A stretch of DNA of 64,000 nt from contig NZ_JABJVX010000008.1 in assembly GCF_013155465.1 (NCBI RefSeq), positions 124,001-188,000 on the forward strand. The letters run 5' to 3'. This DNA is from Alterinioella nitratireducens (lineage in GTDB: Bacteria; Pseudomonadota; Alphaproteobacteria; Rhodobacterales; Rhodobacteraceae). Position numbers and translations under genes: made by a program. The stretch's first letter is position 1. Each line of letters begins with the position of its first letter. This document shows, in pieces, positions 18,653 to 27,459 of this stretch. The notes beneath the pieces are model-generated. The model was given only the letters and a program-made list of their open reading frames with translations, had not been told where the DNA came from and did no database searches.

Positions 18653-19759
18653 ATGACCGATCCGAACTACACCCCGCTTGTCGCCCGCCTGCCCGCCTCG
18701 GTCCCCTTTGTCGGCCCGGAAACGCAGGAACGGGAGCGAGGCAGGCCGTTTGCCGCCCGGCTCGGCGCGAATGAAAGCGTCTTCGGCCCCTCGCCCCGCG
18801 CCATCGCTGCCATGGCCGAGGCAGCGCGTGAGGCATGGAAATACGGCGATTCCGCCTCGCATGAATTGCGCCACGCGCTGGCCACCCATCACGGCATCGC
18901 GATGGAGCATATCCTTGTTGGCGAGGGCATTGACGGGCTGCTTGGCAACCTCGTGCGCCTGCTGGTGGCCGAGGGCGACGCGGTGGTGACCTCGCAAGGG
19001 GCCTATCCGACCTTCAACTACCATGTCGCGGGCTTTGGCGGCGTTCTGCACAAGGTGCCGTTCAAGGGCGACCATGAAGACCCCGAGGCGCTGATCGCCA
19101 GGGCGCGGGAGACCGGGGCGAAGCTGGTCTATATCTCGAACCCCGACAACCCGATGGGAAGCTGGCACGGGGCCGACGTGATCGAGCGCATGATCGCCGC
19201 GGTGCCCGAGGGCTGCCTGCTGGTGCTGGACGAGGCTTATTCAGACACCGCACCCGAGGGCGTGATCCCGCCGCTCGCGCCGGACACCCCGCGCGTGATC
19301 CGGATGCGGACCTTCTCCAAGGCCTACGGGCTGGCGGGGATGCGGGTGGGCTATGCGATTGGCTCCAGCGCGCTGATCGCCGGGTTCGACCGGATCCGCA
19401 ACCATTTCGGCGTCGGGCGCCTGGGGCAGGCCGCAGCCCTCGCCGCCGTTCAGGATCAGGAGCACCTGCGCGACACGGTCGCCCGGATCGGCGCGGCGCG
19501 CGAAACCATCGCCCGGATCGCCCGCGACAACGGGCTGACACCCCTGCCCTCGGCCACGAATTTCGTCACCATCGACTGCGGCCATGACGGCGATTTCGCG
19601 CGCAAGGTGGTGGCGGGTCTTGGGGCGCGCGACATTTTCGTGCGGATGCCCTTCACAGCCCCGCAGGACCGCTGCATCCGGGTTTCCTGCGGGACCGAGG
19701 CCGACCTGGCCGCCTTTGCCGGGGCGCTGCCCGGCGCGCTTGCGGACGCGCGCGGCTGA
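18653..19759 (+). CDS. PLP-dependent aminotransferase, class I/II (HisC-like)
   Basis: This 368-residue fold-type I aminotransferase resembles histidinol-phosphate aminotransferase. It has the NPDNPMG motif, DEAYSD around the PLP-pyridine aspartate, and the Schiff-base lysine in TFSKAYGLAG. The substrate is uncertain: no histidine or aromatic pathway gene is adjacent, so it may be an aromatic or general amino acid transaminase. The ATG at 18653 is followed by the family-like N-terminus; the frame upstream to 18566 is low in family features. It converges on the next gene with 9 bases between stops. Confidence 0.88.
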   Translation: MTDPNYTPLVARLPASVPFVGPETQERERGRPFAARLGANESVFGPSPRAIAAMAEAAREAWKYGDSASHELRHALATHHGIAMEHILVGEGIDGLLGNLVRLLVAEGDAVVTSQGAYPTFNYHVAGFGGVLHKVPFKGDHEDPEALIARARETGAKLVYISNPDNPMGSWHGADVIERMIAAVPEGCLLVLDEAYSDTAPEGVIPPLAPDTPRVIRMRTFSKAYGLAGMRVGYAIGSSALIAGFDRIRNHFGVGRLGQAAALAAVQDQEHLRDTVARIGAARETIARIARDNGLTPLPSATNFVTIDCGHDGDFARKVVAGLGARDIFVRMPFTAPQDRCIRVSCGTEADLAAFAGALPGALADARG

Positions 19760-19768
19760 TCCCGCTGG

Positions 19769-20959
19769 TCACCCCGCCGCCACCACAGCCGCCGCCGCGT
19801 CCAGACCCCCTGCCCCGTGCGGAATATCCAGCGCGATCATCCCGGCCTGCATCGCGCCAAGCACGCCCATCACCATATGCGCGTTCACATGGCCCATGTG
19901 GCCGATGCGGAAAATACCGCTCGCCTCGGGCATTTCCGCACCGAGCGGCTTGCCGAGCGTCACGCCGGTTTCCGCCTCCAGCCAGGCGCGCAACCGGTCG
20001 CCCTGCCCCTCGCCCATGCGGATCGTGGTCACGGAATGCGACCGCGCCGCCCGGTCGGTCATGTTGAGCGCCACGTCACTGCCCTGCCCCCAGGCCTCGA
20101 CCGCGGCCCAGATGGTGCGCGCCAGCGCGGCGTGGCGCGTCCAGGCGGCCTCCAGCCCCTCCTCGTCGAGGATCATGTCAAGCGCTTCCCGAAGCCCGTA
20201 GAGGTGATGCGTCGGCGCGGTGCCGCCGAAATGCTGGTAGAACATCTCGGGCCGGGCACGCAGGCGCCAATCCCAATAGGGCGTGGCCAGGTCGGCGGTC
20301 TCGCGCGCGCGGGCCGCGCGGGGCGAGAAGAAGACGAAGCCCATGCCCGGCGGCACCATCAGCCCCTTCTGGCTGGCCGAGACCATCACATCGACGCCCC
20401 AATCATCCATGTGGAATTCGTCCACCGCCAGGCTGGCGATATTGTCCGAGAACAGCAGCGCCGGATGGCCCGCGTCGTCCAGCGCGCGGCGCACTCCGGC
20501 AATGTCGCAGCGCCCGGAGGAGGAGGTCTCGACATGCACCGCCAGCACGCCCTTGATCCGGTGGTCCCCGTCGGCGCGCAGCGCCTCGGTCAGTCGAGCC
20601 AGGTCGACGGGCTTGCGGCTGTCACCGGGCAGCATCTCGACCTCGATCCCCAGACCCTGCGCCGTCGCGCCCCAGCCCCGGCCGAACTGCCCGGTATCCA
20701 GGACCAGGACCTTGTCGCCGCGTGACATGGTGTTGCTGAGGGAAGCCTCCCAGGTGCCGTGGCCATTGCAGATATACATCGCCACGTCATGGCTTGTCCG
20801 GGCGACACGGCGCAGGTCGCGGACGATGCCATGCGTCATCTCGACCAGCTCACCGATATAGATGTTCGGCGCGGCCCGGTGCATCGCGCGCAGCACCCGG
20901 TCTGGCACCACCGAGGGGCCGGGGATGGCAAGATATTCGCGGCCATTGGCGAGGCTCAT
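19769..20959 (-). CDS. class V aminotransferase (alanine/serine-glyoxylate aminotransferase family)
   Basis: This 396-residue PLP enzyme is of the AGT/SGAT family. The opening IPGPSVVPDRVLRAM is characteristic, the PLP lysine lies in SASQKGLMVPPG, and APTHHLYGLREA is present. It probably transfers an amino group to glyoxylate. The partner genes of the serine cycle or the beta-hydroxyaspartate cycle are not in the window, so the pathway is open. The ATG at 20959 has a GGACC-type site just upstream. It is divergent from ygfZ. Confidence 0.9.
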   Translation of the reverse strand: MSLANGREYLAIPGPSVVPDRVLRAMHRAAPNIYIGELVEMTHGIVRDLRRVARTSHDVAMYICNGHGTWEASLSNTMSRGDKVLVLDTGQFGRGWGATAQGLGIEVEMLPGDSRKPVDLARLTEALRADGDHRIKGVLAVHVETSSSGRCDIAGVRRALDDAGHPALLFSDNIASLAVDEFHMDDWGVDVMVSASQKGLMVPPGMGFVFFSPRAARARETADLATPYWDWRLRARPEMFYQHFGGTAPTHHLYGLREALDMILDEEGLEAAWTRHAALARTIWAAVEAWGQGSDVALNMTDRAARSHSVTTIRMGEGQGDRLRAWLEAETGVTLGKPLGAEMPEASGIFRIGHMGHVNAHMVMGVLGAMQAGMIALDIPHGAGGLDAAAAVVAAG

Positions 20960-21086
20960 GGCGGGTCCTTTCTGACGGGTTGTGAAATCGGTATCGTGGC
21001 GGTCGGGGATGGTCAATCGGGGACCCTCTGGCCGTTGGGGAGAGACACGCATATATGGGGCAGGAGACCGAAGGAGGACGCCCGCC

Positions 21087-21845
21087 ATGACCGCCGAAAC
21101 CGCAGCCGACCGGACCGTATTGCGCCTGACGGGATCAGAGCGCGGCGATTTCCTGCAAGGGCTGGTGACGAATGACGCGAGGCCCGGCGCGCTGGTCTAT
21201 TCCGCGCTGCTGTCGCCGCAGGGCAAGTACCTGGCCGATTTCTTCCTGCTGGACCGGGGCGAGGATATCCTGATCGACGTGAAGGACGATCTGGCCCCCG
21301 CGCTGGCACAGCGGCTGGCAATGTACCGCCTGCGCGCCGATGTGCAGATCGAGGAGACGGTCCTGGAGGTCACGCGCGGGCGCGGTGACGGACCGGAGGG
21401 CAGCCACCCGGATCCGCGCGATGCGGGGCTTGGCTGGCGCGCCTACGGGATCGCGGGCGAGCGTCAGGTGACGGATTGGGACGCGCTGCGCGTGACGCAT
21501 GTCATCCCCGAGGCGGGTGTCGAGCTGATCCCCGATGACAGCTATATCCTGGAAATGGGGTTCGACCGGCTGAACGGCGTCGATCATCGCAAGGGCTGCT
21601 ATGTGGGCCAGGAAGTGACCGCGCGGATGAAGCACAAGACGGAATTGCGCAAGGGGCTGGCGCAGGTCGAGATCGAGGGCACGGCGCCGGTCGGAACCGA
21701 GATTCTCGCGGGTGAGAAACCGGCGGGCAGACTGTTCACGCAATCGGGGGGCAAGGCGCTGGCCTATCTGCGCTTCGACCGCGCGAAAGGGGCGTTGACG
21801 GCGGGTGAGGCTGCGATCCGCTGGCCGGAGGGGGCGAAATCCTGA
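21087..21845 (+). CDS. ygfZ: YgfZ/GcvT-like folate-binding protein, Fe-S cluster assembly
   Basis: This 252-residue protein has the YgfZ signature KGCYVGQEVTAR with its conserved cysteine at C171. YgfZ proteins use tetrahydrofolate and help build or repair certain [4Fe-4S] enzymes. They resemble the aminomethyltransferase GcvT but lack its activity. The ATG at 21087 follows an AAGGAGG ribosome-binding site, which decides the start over an in-frame extension to 20982. The last codons run into a hairpin shared with the convergent ogt gene. Confidence 0.92.
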   Translation: MTAETAADRTVLRLTGSERGDFLQGLVTNDARPGALVYSALLSPQGKYLADFFLLDRGEDILIDVKDDLAPALAQRLAMYRLRADVQIEETVLEVTRGRGDGPEGSHPDPRDAGLGWRAYGIAGERQVTDWDALRVTHVIPEAGVELIPDDSYILEMGFDRLNGVDHRKGCYVGQEVTARMKHKTELRKGLAQVEIEGTAPVGTEILAGEKPAGRLFTQSGGKALAYLRFDRAKGALTAGEAAIRWPEGAKS

Positions 21846-21879
21846 AACAGGATTTCACGAGTTCTTTTGAAAGAACTCG
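21836..21879. terminator. two tandem perfect hairpins between ygfZ and ogt
   Basis: Hairpin one pairs 21836-21844 with 21848-21856 (9 bp, AAA loop) and includes the ygfZ stop codon. Hairpin two pairs 21858-21866 with 21871-21879 (9 bp, TTGA loop). They are one base apart and lie between convergent genes, so they probably form a bidirectional terminator. The second has T and A runs in its arms. Confidence 0.65.
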
Positions 21880-21890
21880 GTCCGCGCGGG

Positions 21891-22346
21891 TCAGATCAGA
21901 AGCGATGCCGCCCCTTCCAGCCTGAGCAGCGCCACCTTTGTCTCGATCCCGCCCGCGCCGGAATAGCCGCCAAGGCCGTTTGCCGCCAACACCCGGTGAC
22001 AGGGGATGAAGACCGGGATCGGATTGGCCCCGCACGCCTGCCCGATCGCCTGCGCGGAGACGCCAAGCCGCTGCGCCAGATCGCCATAGCTGCGGGTCTC
22101 GCCATGGGGGATTTCCGTGAGGGCTGCGTAGAATTCCTGCTGAAACCGGCTGCCACCGGGGGCCAGCGGAACGGAGAAACGCCGCCGCGCGCCCGCGAAA
22201 TACTCCGTCAACTCGGCCCGCGCCTGATCGAAAATCGGCGCGGGATCGTCGCGCAACGGATGGCGCCACTCAACCGCCGTGATCGCCCCATCCCGTGCCG
22301 ACAGGGTCAGGGTCCCGACCGGAGTCGAGACCCCGCCCCGCATCAT
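21891..22346 (-). CDS. ogt: methylated-DNA-[protein]-cysteine S-methyltransferase
   Basis: This 151-residue protein repairs O6-methylguanine by moving the methyl group to its own cysteine, C116 in IPCHRVL. The DNA-binding helix region SYGDLAQRLGVSAQAIGQACG and the GLGGYSGAGG tail are intact. It has the short Ogt form without an Ada regulatory domain. Its start overlaps the yghU stop by four bases (ATGA), so the two genes form one operon. Confidence 0.94.
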   Translation of the reverse strand: MMRGGVSTPVGTLTLSARDGAITAVEWRHPLRDDPAPIFDQARAELTEYFAGARRRFSVPLAPGGSRFQQEFYAALTEIPHGETRSYGDLAQRLGVSAQAIGQACGANPIPVFIPCHRVLAANGLGGYSGAGGIETKVALLRLEGAASLLI

Positions 22347-23209
22347 GCGTCGGGGCCGATCTTGTCCTGCGTCTGAGTCTCGAAATCGGACGCATCATGG
22401 CGTTCGTGCAGCTGCGTCGCCGGATCGCCCGAGGTCTTGTTGACCATCCGCCCGCGTTTCACGGCAGGCCGCGCGTCGATCCTCTCGGCCCATTTCACGA
22501 CGTTCCTGTAGCTGGCGACATCGAGGAACTCGGCGGCGTCATAGGCCCGGCCCAGGGCGAGGTTTCCATACCAGGCCCAGATCGCCATATCGGCAATCGT
22601 GTAGCTGTCGCCGGCCATCCACTCCCGCTCCGCAAGGTGACGGTCCAGCACGTCAAGCTGGCGCTTGGCCTCCATCGCGAAGCGGTTGATCGGGTATTCC
22701 ATCGGCTCGGGCGCATAGGCGTAGAAATGGCCGAAACCGCCGCCCAGGTAAGGCGCGCTGCCCATCTGCCAAAAGAGCCAGGACAGCATCTCGGGCCGAT
22801 CCTCGGGCGCGCCCAGGAAGGCGTCGAATTTCTCGGCCAGGTGCAGCAGGATCGCGCCGGATTCGAAGATACGCACCGGGGTCGGCCCGGAACGGTCCAT
22901 CAGCGCCGGGATCTTGGAATTGGGGTTCACCTCGGTAAAGCCCGAGCCGAACTGATCGCCATCGCCGATGCGAATGAGCCAGGCGTCGTATTCCGCCCCC
23001 TTGTGGCCCGCGGCCAGCAATTCCTCGAACAGGACATTGACCTTGACGCCATTTGGCGTGGCCAGCGAGTAGAGCTGGAACGGATGCTTGCCGACCGGCA
23101 GCGCCTTTTCATGGGTCGGCCCGGCGATGGGCCGGTTGGTCGAGGCGAAGGCCCCGCCGTTTTCCTTGTCCCAGGTCCAGACCCTGGGGGGCGTGTAGCT
23201 ATCGGTCAT
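22343..23209 (-). CDS. yghU: glutathione S-transferase-like disulfide-bond oxidoreductase (YghU type)
   Basis: This 288-residue protein matches the YghU/YfcG nu-class GST group. The long N-terminal extension (WTWDKENGGAFASTNRP) is typical of YghU, followed by a thioredoxin-like domain with NPNSKIPAL and an alpha-helical C-terminal domain. These enzymes bind two glutathione molecules and reduce organic disulfides or peroxides. It overlaps ogt by four bases, pairing thiol and alkylation-damage functions in one transcript. Confidence 0.92.
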   Translation of the reverse strand: MTDSYTPPRVWTWDKENGGAFASTNRPIAGPTHEKALPVGKHPFQLYSLATPNGVKVNVLFEELLAAGHKGAEYDAWLIRIGDGDQFGSGFTEVNPNSKIPALMDRSGPTPVRIFESGAILLHLAEKFDAFLGAPEDRPEMLSWLFWQMGSAPYLGGGFGHFYAYAPEPMEYPINRFAMEAKRQLDVLDRHLAEREWMAGDSYTIADMAIWAWYGNLALGRAYDAAEFLDVASYRNVVKWAERIDARPAVKRGRMVNKTSGDPATQLHERHDASDFETQTQDKIGPDA

Positions 23210-23304
23210 AGGGTGCTTCCTGTTGGAGTGCAGTCATTCACCCAAAGATATACGGACTCAGTCCGGCGCCAAGGGCACAATCGCCCCTGCAAATGCGCAC
23301 AAGG

Positions 23305-23700
23305 TCACGCAGCTGACGCCTGGCGCGCATAATCGTCGGCATCGAACCATCCGCGCGAGGCCGCAACCTTGAGGTCCTCGCCGATCTCCCATTCTTCCCA
23401 TCCGCGCACATTCAGGGGCCGCCCGCTGGATGCGTCATGGCCCGTAAAGCTCCAGACAAAAATCGCATGGGTGCCCGAAACCCTGAGATCGTCGCAGGTC
23501 AGGCTCAGGTCGGGGACATCGGCAAAGAAGCCTGCCGCCATGTCGCGCACCCTGTCGCGCCCCGACCAGGGGTCGCCGCGATTGATAACGATCTCACCAT
23601 CGGGCGCGTAGAAGGACGCGACGGCATCGGCAGAGCCGGAATTCCAGGCGGCGGTGTAATCCTTCGCCATGCGTGCGACGGCGTCGGGTGTGACTGGCAT
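23305..23700 (-). CDS. SnoaL-like / NTF2-fold protein
   Basis: This 131-residue protein has the SnoaL/NTF2-like pattern: an N-terminal helix (MAKDYTAAWNSGSADAVASFY), the SFYAPDGEIVI block and a C-terminal beta-rich part with WEEWEIGEDLKV. The fold hosts polyketide cyclases, isomerases and many ligand-binding proteins, so the reaction is unknown. An AAGGA site precedes the ATG at 23700. It lies just downstream of the frameshifted small gene on the same strand. Confidence 0.82.
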   Translation of the reverse strand: MPVTPDAVARMAKDYTAAWNSGSADAVASFYAPDGEIVINRGDPWSGRDRVRDMAAGFFADVPDLSLTCDDLRVSGTHAIFVWSFTGHDASSGRPLNVRGWEEWEIGEDLKVAASRGWFDADDYARQASAA

Positions 23701-23772
23701 GGATGTTCCTTTCGGGCAGAGACTGACACCGTGCCCGCGATCTTGGCGCGTGTCGAGTCCCGGCGCGGTGCC

Positions 23773-24050
23773 TTAGTCGAGGCGCTGCACCAGGTCACGC
23801 AGGTCATCGGCATGCGCGTACAAGGGGTTCTCGAACTCGTAGCCCATTGCCTCATAGGCCCCATCGAGACCGAGCGCGGCCCCCTCCAGCGCGGTAATCG
23901 CGGCCTCCAGCGCGGCGCGCAGCTTTGCGGCTTCGCGACGCGGACGAATGTGGCGGCGTCCCGCCAGGCCGGGTCGAGCGGCCCGATCCGGGGCGGGTAG
24001 CTGATGACGGGCGAACGCTTGTCGAGGCGGAGAGACAGATCGGCGGGCAT
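23773..24050 (-). pseudogene. small conserved-looking hypothetical gene with a one-base frameshift
   Basis: An AGGA site precedes ATG 24050, and the frame reads MPADLSLRLDKRSPV through WRDAATFVR near 23943. The sensible continuation, REAAKLRAALEAAIT with an end at DLRDLVQRLD (stop at 23773), is in another frame. Restoring one base in about 23936-23945 yields a 92-residue protein. The first frame after this point gives arginine/proline-rich shadow sequence. I do not recognise the family. It may be a real frameshift or an assembly error. Confidence 0.6.
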
Positions 24051-24143
24051 GGCGGGGATCCTTTCGTGACCAATGGCAGGCAATCCGGAAAGCGAATTGA
24101 TGCCCGTGGGTCGGCGACAGAACCGTCAGCGTTCAAAAAACTG

Positions 24144-24182
24144 AAAAGACCCGCGCCGGGAATGTGATCCGGCGCGGGTCTT
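24144..24182 (-). terminator. strong rho-independent terminator of ileS
   Basis: A perfect 14-bp stem (24146-24159 with 24169-24182) with a 9-base loop lies 31 bases past the ileS stop codon. On the minus strand it is followed by TTTTCAGTTTTTTG. This is a textbook intrinsic terminator. Confidence 0.9.
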
Positions 24183-24212
24183 GTCAGACTGTCTTGTCAG
24201 CGGCTTTCGACG

Positions 24213-27212
24213 TCAGCCAAGCGCCGCGTCGCAGCGCCCGCAGACGCCGGGGTGATCGTGGCGTCCCACATCGGGCAGGATCTTCCAGCAGCGCTGGCAT
24301 TTCTCGCCCTCCGCCCTCTCGAAGACAACGCCGACGCCCTCCACTTCGGGCAGGCGGAACGCCTCACCGGGCAGGGGATCGCCGGTCAGCGTCACGCCCG
24401 AGGTGATGGCGATATCGGCGAAGTTCACCGTTTTCAGCGCCGCCAGCACCTCCGCATCGCGCACATGCACCGTGGGCGCGGCCTCCAGCGAGGCCCCGAT
24501 CACCTTGTCGCGGCGCTGCACCTCCAGGGCCGCCGTCACCACGCGGCGGGCGCGGCGCACACGCGCCCATTTCGCAGCCAGCCCCTCGTCGCGCCAATCG
24601 GCAGGCGTGACGGGGAAATCGACCAGGTGGACCGAGCTGTCATCGCCGGGGAAACGCTCCAGCCAGACCTCCTCCATGGTAAAGACCAGCACCGGCGCCA
24701 GCCAAGTCGTCAGCCGGTGGAAGATCAGGTCCAGCACGGCGCGCGCGGCGCGGCGGCGGTCGGTGTCGCCGTCGCAATAGAGCGCGTCCTTGCGGATGTC
24801 GAAATAGAAGGCGGAAAGATCGCCGGTGGCGAAGGCGAAAACCGCCTGGAACACGCCCTGGAAGTCGAACCGGCGATAGCCGTCCTGCACCACGTGATCC
24901 AGTTCCGCCAGCCGGTGCAGCACCCACCGCTCCAGTTCCGGCATATCCGCGGGCTCGACCCGGTCGGCCTCGCTGAAATCGGCGAGGCTGCCCAACATGA
25001 ACCGCATCGTGTTGCGCAACCGGCGATAGCTGTCGGCGGTGCCTTTCAGGATCTCCGGCCCGATACGCTGATCGTTGGTGTAATCGGCCTGCGCCACCCA
25101 GAGCCGCAGGATGTCGGCCCCGTATTGCTGCACCACCTTCTCGGGCACGATGGTATTGCCGAGCGATTTGGACATCTTCATGCCCTTCTCGTCCAGCGTG
25201 AACCCGTGCGTGACCACGTTGCGGTAAGGCGCGCGGCCCATCGTTCCGCAGGCTTGCAAGAGCGAGGAATGGAACCAGCCGCGATGCTGGTCGGTGCCTT
25301 CCATGTAGACATCGGCGATACCGTCCTCGGTGCCGTCCTCGCGGTCGCGCAGCACGAAGGCATGTGTGGAGCCTGAATCGAACCACACATCGAGGATGTC
25401 GAAGACCTGATCGTAATCCTCAGGATCGACGATGCCCGAGAGGAACCGGTCCTTGGCCCCGTCCTGATACCAGCAATCCGCCCCCTCTTCCTCGAAGGCC
25501 CGCACGATGCGCGCATTCACCTCGGCGTCCCGCAGCAAGAATATTTCATCCGTCGGCAGCGCGCCTTTCCGTGTGAAGCAGGTCAGCGGCACGCCCCAGG
25601 CGCGTTGGCGGCTGAGCACCCAGTCGGGGCGCTGCTCGATCATCGAATAGAGACGGTTGCGCCCCGTCTGCGGCGTCCATTTCACGAGCTTGTCGATGGA
25701 GGTCAGCGCGCGTTCGCGGATCGTCAGCCCGTGATCGTCCTGACCGTCGCCGACGGGCTTGTCCACGGCGGCGAACCATTGGGCGGTGTTGCGGTAGATC
25801 ACGGGGGCCTTGGAGCGCCACGAGTGCGGATAGCTGTGCTTGATCTTGCCGCGCGCCAGCAGGCCGCCGACAGCGGCGAGCTTGTCGATCACGGCGGTGT
25901 TGGCGTCGCCCTCTCCGCCCTTGCGGTTGAGGATATAGGTGCCGCCGAAGAAGGGCAGATCGGCGCGGAAGCCGCCATCGTCCATCACGTTATAGGTGAT
26001 CACCTGGGGCAGCATGCCCAAACCGCGATAGAGCTCATATTCCTCCATGCCGTGGCTCGGGGCGCAATGCACGAAGCCGGTGCCTTCCTCATCGGTCACG
26101 AAATCGGCGGCGCGGAAATCGCGGGGCTGATCCCATTCACCGTTCGCCCCCTCGGTCCCGGCAAGCGGGTGATGCAGCGTCATGCCGGACAACTGCGCGG
26201 ATGTCACGTTGCGCAGGCGGCGGTATTGGCCGGGCTCCAGCCGCGCCTTGGCCATCACATCCGCCGCCAGCTTGTCGGCCAGGATGAAGCGGTCGCCCTT
26301 GGCGGCCCAACATTCCTCGGGCGCGTCGGTGACCTCGTAGAGCCCGTAATCGAAGCTGTCGCCGAAGACGACGGCCTTGTTGGAGGGGACCGTCCAGGGT
26401 GTCGTCGTCCAGATCACCACATAGGCGCCCTTGAAATCGCGCGCGGCGTCGGCCTTGGCTTGCGTCACCGCCTCGCGGGCATCGTCGGTTTCTTCCTCAT
26501 CGGACAGGACCAGGTCGGGCATGTGGAAATCGGTGACCTTGAACTTGACCCAGATGGTGAAGCTTTCCTTGTCGTGATATTCCACCTCGGCCTCGGCCAG
26601 GGCGGTTTTCTCGACCGGCGACCACATCACCGGCTTGGAGCCCTGGTAAAGCGTACCGTTCATCAGGAATTTCTGGAACTCCTCGGCGATCACCGCCTCG
26701 GCGTGATAGGCCATGGTCAGGTAGGGATCGTCCCAGTTGCCGGTGATGCCGAGGCGCTTGAACTCGTCGCGCTGGATATCGACCCAGCCTTCGGCGAACT
26801 TGCGGCATTCCTGGCGGAAATCGACGATATCCACCTCGTCCTTGTTGCGGCCCTTCTTGCGGTATTGCTCCTCGATCTTCCATTCGATCGGAAGCCCGTG
26901 GCAGTCCCACCCCGGCACATAGCGCGCGTCATGGCCCATCATCTGATGGGAGCGCACGATCATGTCCTTGATGGTCTTGTTCAGCGCGTGGCCGATATGC
27001 AGGTGGCCGTTGGCGTAGGGCGGCCCGTCATGCAGCGTGAAGGGGGTGCGGCCTTCCTTGGCGCGCAGGCGGCCATAGATGTCCATCTTGTCCCACCGGG
27101 CCAGCCAGTCGGGTTCGCGCTTGGGCAGGCCCGCGCGCATCGGGAAATCGGTTTTCGGAAGGTTCAGCGTGGATTTGTAGTCGAGCGACGGCTCGGGCGT
27201 GTCGGCGCACAT
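24213..27212 (-). CDS. ileS: isoleucyl-tRNA synthetase
   Basis: This 999-residue class Ia synthetase charges tRNA-Ile. The HIGH motif is exact (residues 72-75), KMSKS is at 679-683, and the C-terminus has the zinc-binding CQRCW ... CGRC cysteines of bacterial IleRS. The N-terminus is family-like (DYKSTLNLPKTDFPM). It is followed by a strong terminator and stands alone. The 247-base upstream region shows no T-box-like leader. Confidence 0.98.
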   Translation of the reverse strand: MCADTPEPSLDYKSTLNLPKTDFPMRAGLPKREPDWLARWDKMDIYGRLRAKEGRTPFTLHDGPPYANGHLHIGHALNKTIKDMIVRSHQMMGHDARYVPGWDCHGLPIEWKIEEQYRKKGRNKDEVDIVDFRQECRKFAEGWVDIQRDEFKRLGITGNWDDPYLTMAYHAEAVIAEEFQKFLMNGTLYQGSKPVMWSPVEKTALAEAEVEYHDKESFTIWVKFKVTDFHMPDLVLSDEEETDDAREAVTQAKADAARDFKGAYVVIWTTTPWTVPSNKAVVFGDSFDYGLYEVTDAPEECWAAKGDRFILADKLAADVMAKARLEPGQYRRLRNVTSAQLSGMTLHHPLAGTEGANGEWDQPRDFRAADFVTDEEGTGFVHCAPSHGMEEYELYRGLGMLPQVITYNVMDDGGFRADLPFFGGTYILNRKGGEGDANTAVIDKLAAVGGLLARGKIKHSYPHSWRSKAPVIYRNTAQWFAAVDKPVGDGQDDHGLTIRERALTSIDKLVKWTPQTGRNRLYSMIEQRPDWVLSRQRAWGVPLTCFTRKGALPTDEIFLLRDAEVNARIVRAFEEEGADCWYQDGAKDRFLSGIVDPEDYDQVFDILDVWFDSGSTHAFVLRDREDGTEDGIADVYMEGTDQHRGWFHSSLLQACGTMGRAPYRNVVTHGFTLDEKGMKMSKSLGNTIVPEKVVQQYGADILRLWVAQADYTNDQRIGPEILKGTADSYRRLRNTMRFMLGSLADFSEADRVEPADMPELERWVLHRLAELDHVVQDGYRRFDFQGVFQAVFAFATGDLSAFYFDIRKDALYCDGDTDRRRAARAVLDLIFHRLTTWLAPVLVFTMEEVWLERFPGDDSSVHLVDFPVTPADWRDEGLAAKWARVRRARRVVTAALEVQRRDKVIGASLEAAPTVHVRDAEVLAALKTVNFADIAITSGVTLTGDPLPGEAFRLPEVEGVGVVFERAEGEKCQRCWKILPDVGRHDHPGVCGRCDAALG

Positions 27213-27459
27213 GGGATGCGTCCTTCGTGCTTTGCGGATATTCGGGGTTTATCAGGGGCGGTGCGATGGCTCAAACACCTGTGTCCCGGCGGCCCTGGTG
27301 TCAGAGCGCCGGGCAAGTAATTCGAAGGATGATGCGCAAAGTGGCATAAGTCATGGGGGCGGTTATAGGGGCCTCTCGGCATGGGGTAAAGACGCCGATT
27401 GGACCGTTTCAGGGGCCATTCGACCTCAGTCTACGTCAGCCTCGCAGCGGGATTGTCGG

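Noticed and set aside
27213-27459. T-box or other leader upstream of ileS
   Set aside because: No T-box core sequence or specifier stem is visible; only a 7-bp inverted repeat CCCGGCG/CGCCGGG occurs.
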